Shown here one piece after another: positions 1 through 8,057 of a stretch of 20,680 nt of DNA. The DNA is from Chara braunii (lineage: Eukaryota > Streptophyta > Charophyceae > Charales > Characeae), in assembly GCA_003427395.1 (NCBI GenBank), contig BFEA01000183.1, positions 129,316-149,995 on the forward strand, given 5' to 3'. A program made the position numbers and the translations under genes. The notes under the pieces were generated by a model. That model ran no database searches and was not told the origin of the DNA. It saw only the letters and a program-made list of their open reading frames with translations. Position 1 is the stretch's first letter. The number at the start of each line of letters is the position of its first letter.

Positions 1-280
1 ACCTTGTGACATATTGCTCTTTTCCTTTCAGCACTGAGGCCATTGCCTCCAGGACTTTAGGATTGTATCATGCTACATTTCATTTTCTGCTGTTAGTTAG
101 GACATGTATACCAGACATTTGTTTTCTTTTGACATTATGCAGCTTAGGATGCATCACATGGACTCCGCATGGAGCTTGCTCCGCATCCTAGATTTCTCAG
201 CCTTCTTTATTGCAGAGTTCCGATGCTGTTGCGGATAGCGTGTTTATGGCTCTTGCGATCCATTACAGGTCTGAGGATCG
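1..280. other. no gene recognised
   Basis: Two overlapping plus-strand reading frames run through this stretch, but neither resembles a known protein, and the second continues straight into the LTR-like repeat at 281. Composition is mixed, with no repeat I can define. I treat it as unannotated intergenic DNA. Confidence 0.5.
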
Positions 281-630
281 TGCAGCGGGCCTTCATCTGC
301 CCCGGCCTACAGCCAGGGCCTATTTGGCTATTTGCCAATTCGGCCTGTGGGACCAGGCCGTGGCCTGACCCCACAGGCCGTATATTGTTTCAGTCCAGTC
401 CAGTCCCGCCCGGTACCACGGTCGGTACCAGGCCAGTCCAGTCCAGTCCAGTCAGTCCGCTGGGGGTATACCCCAGCTGCAGTCTGTTTTTCGTCATTCT
501 TCACTTTCGCAGATCTTGGAGTACTTGCGTGTGGAGTCTGCGTCGGAGCTGCGCTGTCCCCTCCAGCTCCATCTCTACCTTCTTCTTCGTCTCCATCCTA
601 ACGGACCGCCATCCCGGCGGGTCCGGCACA
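281..630 (+). mobile_element. Diverged LTR-like repeat, copy 1 (probable solo LTR)
   Basis: This is a diverged relative of the better-bounded LTR at 11116-11429, in the same orientation. Shared landmarks, in order, are a CAGGCC/GGCCTG inverted repeat, a run of CAGTC units, two GGTACC sites about 6 nt apart, a second CAGTC run, a CTGGGG/CCCCAG stem-loop, a TTGGAGTAC block, a pyrimidine-rich segment and a terminal GGGTCCGGCACA. The putative 5' end TGCAGCGGGCC resembles TGTAGCGGACC of copy 2, and the element ends in CA. No primer-binding site follows at 631, no polypurine tract precedes it, and I see no clear target-site duplication. It is therefore best read as a solo LTR or a truncated remnant. 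It lies in the opposite orientation to the neighbouring minus-strand retroelement fragment, so it is not that fragment's 3' LTR. Confidence 0.65.
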
Positions 631-1029
631 CCGACAGAGGGTAGAAAAAGTGATGGGTAAAGGAATCATGCAAATGACTCATAAAAAGAGAGAATTCGGA
701 GCTGGATCCATAAGCTGGGAAGTCAGGGCAACGCTACGGTCCTGATGCCTATGTGTATACCAAGGGAGAGCCCAACTCAGAGGAACCCGACGAAGGGAGA
801 CCATCATGCAACACAATCAGGGTACTGTACAGGGTAAGGTGGTAAGAGGGTGATGACGTATGAAGGAGGCAGAGCTGATCGTGACGAAGTCCATGAAGTT
901 GTCGATGACGTCCATAATAAGAAGTCCGGAATGCCATCGAGGAAGAGCCGCAACATCGACGAGTTGAAGTAGCAAAACTGGAGTGGATGGAGTACTGAGA
1001 AGTCAAAGACGTGGGAAGATAAGTCAGAG
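631..1029. other. gene-free stretch downstream of the chromodomain fragment
   Basis: The plus strand is purine-rich here. On the minus strand this would be the 3' untranslated part of the chromovirus fragment that ends at 1030. No polypurine tract, in minus orientation, and no minus-oriented LTR could be found, so the 3' end of that element is not visible. Confidence 0.45.
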
Positions 1030-1644
1030 TCAGTCATCGTATCGAGCAGGACGACGACGAGTGCGCTGTGGACGCTCAGAAGCATCCAGCTGTTGCTGAA
1101 GGTATGCCTCAGATGGAGCCGGCTCGACTTCAGCGGTCTCCTCAGCCGAGGGAGAAAGAGGAGGGTCAGTGCGTTGAGGAAGAGCAGTCAACCCAGCACG
1201 ACGAGTACGATCATAGGCATGCACCAACATGCGAGCGTGCTGCAAGTGCTCGAGGGGCTCCCAAGCAGCCTCCTCATCAGGGTAACCCTTCCAATGTTCG
1301 AGATACTCGACGTGAGGAGGGTTATCGTCGGTGACTCGACGACCAATGATGTCTGAAACGAGGAACTCCTCGTGGCTGTCCACCATGATGGGTGGAGGGC
1401 GCTCGTATGGTCGTTCAGCGAAACGCTCAGACGGTCTGCGGTATGGACGCAGTAACGAGACGTGGTAGACATCGTGCACACGAGCCTGGCGTAGGTAGTC
1501 GGACAACTTCACACGGAAGCTGACCGGGCTAAAAGTCGTATCAGAACCGACGGCCTGGAGAATGCGGAATGGGCCAAAGAAGTGGCACCGAAACTTGCGA
1601 AGCGTGTCCGCTTCGAGCTGTAAGTGGCGGGCGTCAATAAGCAC
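1030..1644 (-). pseudogene. Chromovirus integrase C-terminus with GPY/F module and chromodomain (fragment)
   Basis: This is a 204-residue open frame on the minus strand. Residues ~17-68 form the integrase C-terminal GPY/F module: FFGPFRILQAVG near 22-33, then HDVYHVSLLRPY near 57-68. Residues ~93-145 form a chromodomain, with F94, W118 and W128 in the positions of the aromatic cage (YLEHWKGYPDEEAAWEPLEHL). The tail is proline- and arginine-rich and ends RPARYDD. In chromoviruses this domain tethers integrase to modified histone H3 and biases insertion to heterochromatin. The first Met is not a real start: coding continues upstream in another frame at 1509-1871, which joins this one across a frameshift near 1665. 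The fragment belongs to the family of the plus-strand element at 13473-19195, and supplies the chromodomain that copy lacks. Confidence 0.9.
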
Positions 1645-1664
1645 ATCATCACCGACATCCTCGA

Positions 1665-2024
1665 TCGGTTCACACGTGCGGCCATGCGAGTCTGGGAGGC
1701 GGCTATGTGCTCATGTGCGGTCTTCATGATCGACGTCATGTGTGCAACCCAATCATCCAGCACGGGACAACTCGTGTCGGGGTGCATCTTTGCCGGTCGA
1801 AGGAAGTCTGTGGGAACACGAGGGTGATAGCCGAGGTCGCAATAGTAAGGCGATATCCCCGTGGTTGGCAAAACGGCGTGGTTGTAGGCTATCTCCGCGT
1901 GGGCAAGATGGAGATCCCACTGCTGACCGTCATGAACAATCTTCCGGAGAATATCTCCGAGAATCCTGTTCGTGACCTCGGTCTGACCATCAGTTTAGTG
2001 ATGGTAAGACGAGGAGAAGTGGGG
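1665..2024 (-). pseudogene. Integrase core, C-terminal part, of the minus-strand chromovirus fragment
   Basis: Read on the minus strand from 2024 down, this gives the end of the DDE integrase core: the GQTEVTNR block (Gln codon 1983-1985, catalytic Glu codon 1977-1979), then GDILRKIV, AYNHAV, GISPYYCDLGYHPRVP and TSIMKTAHEHIAASQTR. An in-frame TAA at 1995-1997 replaces the Gln that the other copy keeps just upstream of that block. A frameshift or small deletion near 1665 separates this part from the chromodomain frame. Homology to the plus-strand copy stops abruptly near 2024, at a G7 run, where A-rich unrelated DNA begins. The two catalytic Asp residues, the zinc-binding domain, RT, RNase H, protease and gag are all absent. 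This is a dead 5'-truncated remnant. Confidence 0.88.
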
Positions 2025-2898
2025 GGGACTCAAAGAAGAATAAGAAAAACACAATCTAAAAGAAAATCTAAGAATGAATCTAAAAAAAAAGAAAAAAAAA
2101 GGAAAAAACAGACCTAACTGCAAACGGTCGCCCGTCCAGGACGGGCACCTTCACGTGCACTTGGGACTTAAGTGCCCCATTCACTTCCATTTGCGCCATG
2201 TGGCACTTTGATTTCTATACATATATATATTTTTTCTTCCTAGTGGCTTTCCAGCCACGAACAGCCACACCCCAAGGCGTGGTTCTACTAGCAGGGAGGA
2301 TTGAATCGAATGCCTGAATCTATACGAGGCTATGAGGATGTGCAGGAAATCGAGATTGAACTGTGTTTCTGCATCTCTGCATAAAACACACCCAAATTCA
2401 GACACTCAATCCTATTCTTTTTGCTATGTGAGACCTCGGTCGTGGAAACGAGAAGGACGAAGGATGTAAAGAGAAGGAAGGAATCGAAAACGAAATCAAG
2501 AAAAAACTAAAGAAAATCTAAAAATTTAAAAGAGAAAAAAAAAAAACAACTTACCTTTTAAAACGTTAACCCGAAAAAATGGGCACACATGCACCTTTTC
2601 CCCCTGCACTTCGTTGCTTGCCAGTTGGCGTCTAATTCTCTCATTTCCTTTAGGTTTTTTTTTTTTTTTTCCAATCCGGTTGGCATCGGCCAATGGTTAC
2701 ATCACGATTCCCCCCCCCTCTTTCACGAACTGTTGAAATACGAATCCGAGTTCGAGTCCCGAGGGACTAAACTGGATTTGTGCGTGTCATCTTTGCGCAA
2801 GGGGCATGTTGAATTCCGCGCGCAGTTGATTTCAGTCGGGCGATCTCGTCGATCGCACGTCCGAAATCGGTCGCGCCAGCCCAACTGGCTGCTAAAAA
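2025..2898. other. gene-free stretch: A-rich blocks and small hairpins
   Basis: There are two A-rich tracts (2030-2108 and 2460-2550). Each is followed by a GGGCAC-containing block, CACTTC and then a T-rich tract (2220-2236 and 2653-2670), which suggests an old ~430-bp duplication that has diverged strongly. Perfect short hairpins lie at 2130-2146 (GCCCGTC/GACGGGC, loop CAG), 2157-2175 (GCACTT/AAGTGC, 7-nt loop) and 2243-2258 (GTGGCT/AGCCAC, loop TTCC). No coding potential is recognised. Confidence 0.45.
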
Positions 2899-2980
2899 AG
2901 GAGCTAGCCCAGGGCTACTGACTTCGAAATCTGCATCTGCGGCATATCAAGCTGGTATGTTACCTACTGGGCTAGCTCCT
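2899..2980. repeat. 14-bp perfect inverted repeat with 54-nt spacer
   Basis: AGGAGCTAGCCCAG at 2899-2912 is the exact reverse complement of CTGGGCTAGCTCCT at 2967-2980. The spacer is not obviously structured. It could be a small hairpin RNA locus, the ends of a very short non-autonomous element, or chance decay of a longer palindrome. I see no target duplication. Confidence 0.7.
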
Positions 2981-3039
2981 ATTTCACAGTAGCATAAGAG
3001 CGGCCCTTGCTTATGAAGGGCTTTTGCAATCCGCCTGTG

Positions 3040-3300
3040 ACCTAACAGACCTTGCCTGTTGGGCCTGCAAGTTCCCGCGTTGGCTGTGCGGTCCACGGCC
3101 TCGGGTGGTCTCACCCCCTTGCCTGTGGCCGCACAGACACTGCCTGCCTGTGGCTCTGCAGGCCCACCCTGCCTGTGGCCTTGCTGACCCCTCCTGTCTG
3201 TCTGTGGCTCTGCAGGCCCACAACTGCCTGTGGCCTTGCTGACCCCTCCTGTCTGTGGCCTAGTTGGCCTTGCCGACCGGCAGCCTAGCAGGCTCTGCCT
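3040..3300. repeat. GC-rich degenerate tandem repeat (~54-55 bp unit)
   Basis: CTGTGGCTCTGCAGGCCCA occurs at 3148 and 3202 (54 apart), and GCCTGTGGCCTTGCTGACC at 3171 and 3226 (55 apart). Partial copies of the CCTGTGGC and GGCCT words continue on both sides. All frames are rich in Cys, Ala, Pro, Gly and Trp because of the repeat. I do not regard any open frame here as a gene. Confidence 0.75.
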
Positions 3301-3729
3301 GCCTGCTAATTCCCCATGGATGGCTGTCCATCCACAGCTCTGGGGCCACCCATCGGATAGGCCTCGACATAGGCCTGCTGGCCCCATCCCGGCTCGAGGT
3401 CAACCCGACGGGCCCAGAAAAAAAAAACCTTCATATTCCTTCTGCACCACGGCCCTACGCCAGGCGCGACCGTTCTTCTTAGCCTACCTAAGCCCTGAAT
3501 CGCGCGACTGTATTTTAGGTAGAATAGGTCTAACCTTAGTACCTCAACACCCGCACGCCCCTACAACCCCGACGAAAAGCGAAGCACAGCCGGGTACTGC
3601 CATCACTCTCGGGCGCCGCAGGCGTTTGGACTAGGGTTCTAAAATCTTTTAGTCTCTCAGTCAGCGGTCAGGTCTGAATAAACTTTTGGCAAACGCCAGT
3701 CTCATCAAGTCCTTCAACTCAACAAAAGA
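3301..3729. other. no gene recognised
   Basis: This is mixed-composition sequence, with ACCTAA near 3490 and TTAGGT near 3514 as a weak inverted pair. A telomere-like CTAGGGTTCTAAAA word lies near 3630. Nothing more can be supported. Confidence 0.4.
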
Positions 3730-3787
3730 GTCGGACAGTGTCCGACGTTCAAAACCCCTGGCAAATACCCTTGTCAGGGTATTTGCC
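3730..3787. repeat. Paired hairpins; copy 1 of a dispersed 12-bp-stem hairpin
   Basis: Two hairpins lie close together. The first is GTCGGAC/GTCCGAC with loop AGT (3730-3746). The second is a perfect 12-bp stem, GGCAAATACCCT/AGGGTATTTGCC, with loop TGTC (3760-3787). The second recurs at 10253-10278 with stem changes, one of them fully compensated, and both copies are followed by a related CCGACA word. It is probably a terminal or internal structure of a non-autonomous repeat family. Confidence 0.75.
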
Positions 3788-4781
3788 CCGACACGCGAAC
3801 TGACATCTTGGGGGGCTGAGGTCCCAAGCGTGACTTGTTGCTGGTCGACTAGGACGCATCCCATACACCACGCGTACTCCACTCTAAAGAACATAAAAAA
3901 TAAACACACACACACACACACACACACACGTACATATACATATACAGAACAACATTGAACAAACAACGAGGCAACATTCCTAGTCCCTTAGTAGCCATTC
4001 CATAACTCTCCGATACGAAAATCGGATAGGCGTCGCTCGTGAGACTTAATATAAAACCGCGCAGGCGCAGGGCTAACTCATATCGACTAGCAATGCATGA
4101 ATACAAGTCGTCACAATGATGGCGTACTATGTAGTGCCCATAATCAAGCGGTCCTTCGTGGATCCGAGTACTGCTTATGACACTCAAGTGTCGCTCTCGA
4201 AGTATCGTGAGGGCTTGCCCCTTCACGATATTGCATGACTGAAGGAATAGTCGTACGACCGTCGCGGCACCTCCGACCTTTAGGCTGAGTGTCTGGGCAG
4301 GCAGGGCAAATAGGCTCTGCGTGGGGGGAGATCCCTTCCATGCAGAGTCTGGGACCTGGGATGTCCTGGACAAAGACCTCAAATCAGGGCCTAGGACCAT
4401 CGTCCGACTAAGAAATTTTTTAAGAAGCATTCAACAATAAAATAATTTTTTTTTTCTTTTCTCAATCTCAACCCCTATTTTAACCCTTAGACCTGTTGTC
4501 AGTGATAACAGAAGATGATCCTTGTAGGATCCAGCTGAATCTAGCTCAAATCCTAAATCAATTCGATCGAGAAGACCTGTAACACAAGACATGTCAATTC
4601 CCAAGCTAAAATCATAAGTGTATGGAGAATACAGTTTCATAACACATTCTCACCCAAGATCCTTCTACAAGTTAAGCCTAAGTCTGCCTCTAAGTTAGTG
4701 CCTAAAAAAAGATAGACCCTGACAGAGTCTCCTCTATACAGAGTGGATTGTCAGAATCACCACCTATCAAAATATAATTCA
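3788..4781. other. gene-free stretch with (CA)n microsatellite
   Basis: A (CA)n tract spans 3904-3929. A 193-residue minus-strand frame (3849-4430) crosses it, so part of its sequence is just the repeat. It shows no recognisable domain, so I do not call it a gene. A near-perfect 19-nt palindrome with one G-T pair (CTGTTGTCA and TGATAACAG around a central G) lies at 4493-4511. The remainder is AT-rich. Confidence 0.45.
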
Positions 4782-5390
4782 ACTCCTCTAAACTAAGAAA
4801 TTTTCGGCAGCGCTTCCCGTAGGAAAAGTGCCTTCTCATAATTTATACTAACTCAAATATAAAAACAAAAGCAATCTATAATTCTGGAAAGCCAAATTTT
4901 GTCAAACTCCTTGAATTAGTAAAAATTTGGGCAGCATCTCCTTTAGAAATATAAACTTCTCAAATTTATACTAAGTCAGAAAGAAACTCAAAAGTTATAC
5001 TTTGAGTTAAACTTCAAGACAAAATTTAACTAACTCCTTAGATTTGTAGAAATTTTGGCAGCGCTTCCCGTAGAGAAGGTGCTATTTCAAGATTTATAAA
5101 AAGTTAAGTTCAGAATCTAAAATGACTTTGATTTATCAAGGTCCAATTTTTGTCTAACTCCCTGAATTAGCAAAAATTTGGGCAGCACTCCTCTTAGAAA
5201 ATGAGGTTTTTCATATTTTTACTAAGTCAAAAAGTCAGAAAAACTGGACCCTGAAAAAGACAAAATATGACTAACTCCTTGGTTTTGTAGAAATTTCGGC
5301 AGCGCTTCCCGTAGAGAAAGTAACTTACCAAGATTTATATAAGACCAAGTATAATAAAAAAATCCCAGGAAATGTAGAAATTAACTTAAG
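4782..5390. repeat. Satellite-like array, five ~120-bp units of two alternating types
   Basis: Units begin with ACTCC at 4782, 4906, 5033, 5157 and 5274, so the spacing is 124, 127, 124 and 117. Units 1, 3 and 5 carry GGCAGCGCTTCCCGTAG. Units 2 and 4 carry GGGCAGC followed by a degraded CTCC..TTAG. Each unit then has an A/T-rich tail containing TTTATA or TTTTTA and, in most, AAGTC or AAGTTAAG. The alternation implies a two-unit higher-order repeat that was itself amplified. There is no coding potential. The GGCAGC word resembles, in reverse complement, the repeats at 12706-13055, so a distant relationship is possible. Confidence 0.85.
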
Positions 5391-5535
5391 TAAAAAAAAC
5401 TTAGCTTAGAAAATTCAAAAATTAAAACTAACTCCTATGACACTAGCACGTGACGAGCATCTAAAAAAAACTTAGCTTAGAAAATGCAGAAATTAAAACT
5501 AACTCCTATGACACTAGCACGTGGCGAGCATCTAA
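5391..5535. repeat. 71-bp tandem duplication with CACGTG boxes
   Basis: Two nearly identical copies are offset by exactly 71 bp (CTTAGCTTAGAAAA at 5400 and 5471; TAACTCCTATGACACTAGCA in both). Each ends with a CACGTG palindrome: GCACGTGACG in copy 1 and GCACGTGGCG in copy 2. The ACTCC word ties them to the preceding array. CACGTG is a G-box core known to bind plant bZIP and bHLH factors, but nothing nearby suggests a promoter. Confidence 0.85.
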
Positions 5536-5705
5536 AACAACTACCTATCAAACTGAAACTCAGACTAAGTAGTAGCCTCACTTAGTCTCATGCAGGCCAA
5601 ACCACAAGGGTAAGTACTCTCACCATCCCAAAGTCGATTCATCAAACAATAGTTCATAGTCTCTCAATGATTTATCCCTTTATACCCAGCTTACATAGGG
5701 TATGA

Positions 5706-5741
5706 AGCTAGACCACCCAAACTTATGGAACATGTCTAGCT
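5706..5741. repeat. Constant-loop hairpin A
   Basis: An 8-bp perfect stem, AGCTAGAC (5706-5713) and GTCTAGCT (5734-5741), encloses the 20-nt loop CACCCAAACTTATGGAACAT. This is the first and outlying member of the array that continues at 5981. Its stem shares little sequence with those of B and E, yet the loop is nearly identical. Confidence 0.85.
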
Positions 5742-5980
5742 CAGCCATGGAGTATACACAAACACAGGGCACAACAACTTTTCTCTTCTTTGGGCATATG
5801 ACTAGGTCACCCTAGTCGCCCTAAACTGTTTAAGTATCCAAAATTTATATAATTATCTTTATTTAGTCTTTTGAGGTAGCATATAACTGAACCGATCATC
5901 TTTAGCTCAAGATTCAGTCTGCCCCTTCGTGCCACAAATTTACTCTTAATTAATACTCTTCTTCAGTTTGTGATAAGCTA

Positions 5981-6019
5981 TAGTCAGATCACCCAAACTT
6001 ATGGAACCCTGTCTGACTA
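5981..6019. repeat. Constant-loop hairpin B
   Basis: TAGTCAGA (5981-5988) pairs perfectly with TCTGACTA (6012-6019), with an additional inner T-G pair (5989/6011). The loop is the family loop with one added base and an altered 3' end (…TATGGAACCCT). A degenerate inverted copy of the loop (GTTCATAAGT, 6024-6033) follows, so the loop of B could also pair with it as an alternative fold. A degraded direct copy with no stem lies at 6047-6080. Confidence 0.82.
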
Positions 6020-6103
6020 GCCTGTTCATAAGTAGGATAGTAATAAACTATAGTCAAATTATAACTTTATGGTTCCAGCATGTGCGTGGCGTTGGACCAA
6101 GAC

Positions 6104-6123
6104 CACCCAAACTTATGGAACAT
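6104..6123. repeat. Constant-loop element D, stem lost or displaced
   Basis: The 20-nt loop is identical to that of hairpin A. The flanks do not form a stem directly. A weak TGTGC (6081-6085) / GCACA (6124-6128) pairing is possible, with 18 extra bases on the 5' side. This member shows that the loop sequence can persist without its stem. Confidence 0.6.
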
Positions 6124-6182
6124 GCACAGACCTCCTCGTTCAGAAACTAAAGAAACTGACAAAACCCCAAAGTAAACAAGGC

Positions 6183-6218
6183 GACCAAGCCACCCAAACT
6201 TATGCAACATGCTTGGTC
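6183..6218. repeat. Constant-loop hairpin E
   Basis: A perfect 8-bp stem, GACCAAGC (6183-6190) and GCTTGGTC (6211-6218), encloses the 20-nt loop, which has one change (TATGCAACAT). The stem sequence is unrelated to those of A and B apart from base-pairing. Confidence 0.85.
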
Positions 6219-6252
6219 CCTGAAAGCCATTCACAGCCAACCCTCTCAAGTC

Positions 6253-6295
6253 AGAGCAACCAGACCACCTAAACTTATAGAACATGTCTGGCTCT
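6253..6295. repeat. Constant-loop hairpin F
   Basis: CCAGAC (6260-6265) pairs with GTCTGG (6286-6291) around the 20-nt loop CACCTAAACTTATAGAACAT. The helix resumes beyond a 3-nt bulge (6257-6259) with AGAG (6253-6256) and CTCT (6292-6295). A further degenerate loop copy without a clear stem follows near 6330-6350. Confidence 0.82.
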
Positions 6296-6479
6296 CTAGG
6301 CAATCCAAAACAAACATAGCACTGGGCCTTCATAAACTTATGGAACTGATCCAACCTTTGGTTGACCCGGTCAGACACATGCAATACTGCCTTTCCCCCA
6401 CCCTTCCCCCATATGTCATCCCACAATCTGCTTTCAGTCAAACAAATAAAACTGAAGCTGACATTGCGCATACATTCTT

Positions 6480-7382
6480 TTATTTAGTCTGAATCATGTC
6501 CTGAAAGTCAAACCAAAAGTCAAAGTAGGGATACAAGCAATATACATAGTCAAAACATAACAAGGAATACAGGTAGGGGTTATAAATGGGTTTATAGAAG
6601 GAGATGAAAGGTTACCTCTTAGTTCCCTGCCTCCATAACTCCGCATGAGTTCCGGCAGAGCTCCCGCAATCGGTGGGTTGACTCCCCACATAGTTTTGCT
6701 GCGGTCCTACGGGGTGCAATTCTGCCTGCCGCCTTCCTCTCCGAACAAGACTAGACTTATAGTAAGAAAGGAAGAATAAGATGTATTTGAGTCTCTCAGA
6801 TACGAGGAGGGTGCTCTCACACTCACGCGAGAGGGCCTTGATTCCTGGATTCACCTGAGGGCCCCGCAATGATGGCCAGAACGCGCCGCAGCCCAGTCAA
6901 ATGAAGTCAGACCTCCGCTGTTGCTCGTCCGGCGGCTCTCCAAATCGCAGCAAAACCCCCTCACTCAATGAACTCAAACCCTGCCGCAACGCTCAAGACT
7001 CAAAATATAAGGTCGCGGGGAGGTTCGCCAGCTGCTTTGCACAATAGGACAAACAGCACACCCGTCAACAGTCTAGTTTGCACTCCGTAGCTAACTTGCA
7101 GCAACCTCCCCTTCAAACAGTATCAATTTGCAACAGCGAGGCAAAACTGCAACAGCTCACGGTCGTTTGCCCAAGCTGCATGCGTGGGGGCTGGAAGTAA
7201 GCCTGTTGCTAAATCCTACCCAGGTCCGTCCTACTTCCTCTACGCATACTACCACAACCTTAAGGAGAGCGACAAACTCAGGTACGTATCTCGACCCTGC
7301 CGCAGTCTTGCTTCCATTCGACCCTTAACTCGCTACTTCTTCTGCATTCTTCCTCGACTTCCTCTTCTCTCCTCTATTTCGC
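6480..7382. other. no gene recognised
   Basis: The sequence goes from AT-rich (6480-6620) to mixed. Only weak inverted repeats are visible (AACTC/GAGTT at 6650-6664; CTCTC/GAGAG near 6812-6832). Several 60-110-residue frames exist, but none looks like a protein family I know. Confidence 0.4.
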
Positions 7383-7496
7383 TGGTCCGAATGGTGAGAT
7401 GCAAGCCGGTCCGAATGGTCGGGCCCGAGCCGGTCCGAATGGTCGGGCCCGAGCCGGTCCGAATGGTCGGGCCCGAGCCGGTCCGAATGGTGAGAC
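7383..7496. repeat. 24-bp minisatellite, five copies
   Basis: GGTCCGAATGGT starts at 7384, 7408, 7432, 7456 and 7480. The three central units are identical (CCGGTCCGAATGGT plus CGGGCCCGAG). The outer ones differ by carrying GAGATGCAAG or GAGACGAGCT. Because 24 is a multiple of three, both strands stay open and give PVRMVGPE or SDRLGPDH octapeptide repeats. There is no independent evidence that either is translated. Confidence 0.92.
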
Positions 7497-8057
7497 GAGC
7501 TGAGCGAGTCGGCGTCACAATCTAGCATAACCTCATCGCCTTTACTCACTGGATTTGTTTGTGAGGCAACACCCTCCTGCTCTCTTTGTATCTGTACTCG
7601 GGTTAAAGCCAGACCCTGAATCCTCCGTCTTCCTCCAGATTCTCACAGGAAACACAGTCATTCAAAGTGAAAATAAGCTTAGTGGGTACGAGTACTGAGA
7701 TAGGCAGCACAACCCCGTTCCCGTTATGAATACGGCCCCCTCAACCGACTGGGCGTCTTTCCTGACGAGTGCAACGTGCCCCGCATGATAAGTCACACAG
7801 CGCCCTCACTTTAAAGAGGGCGACCACTGTCAGGTAAGCCTATTCATTAACTCTTACAGATCAGAATTGGGCAGGAAAACGAGATTGAATCCTCCCCTAA
7901 GACACGGGAAGATTCATCGCGCCTCCCCATTACAAGAGTTTTACCTCTAGGCGCAACTCGCAATGGTCACACCGGTAAAACCGACACTCCTCTGTCAAGA
8001 TCGATACCGTCATCCATCTCACAACATATCAAAACTTCCATGCACAACTTTATAGCG
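7497..8057. other. no gene recognised
   Basis: This is mixed-composition DNA without repeats or frames that I can support. Confidence 0.4.

Noticed and set aside
281-630. LTR copy 1 as the 3' LTR of the minus-strand chromovirus fragment
   Set aside because: It lies in plus orientation, judged by copy 2 and its primer-binding site, opposite to the fragment.
3024-3300. Cys/Trp-rich frames as a cysteine-rich peptide
   Set aside because: The residues come from a tandem GCCTGTGGC repeat and are similar in several frames.
3849-4430. 193-residue minus-strand frame as a hypothetical gene
   Set aside because: It crosses a (CA)n microsatellite, has no recognisable domain and no supporting context. 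A frame of this length can occur by chance in 20 kb.
5706-6355. Hairpin array as CRISPR-like repeat and spacer
   Set aside because: Intervals are irregular (61-275 bp), the constant part is the hairpin loop rather than a whole repeat, and the genome is eukaryotic.
7383-7496. 24-bp repeats as a CRISPR array
   Set aside because: The units are contiguous without unique spacers, in a eukaryotic context. It is a minisatellite.
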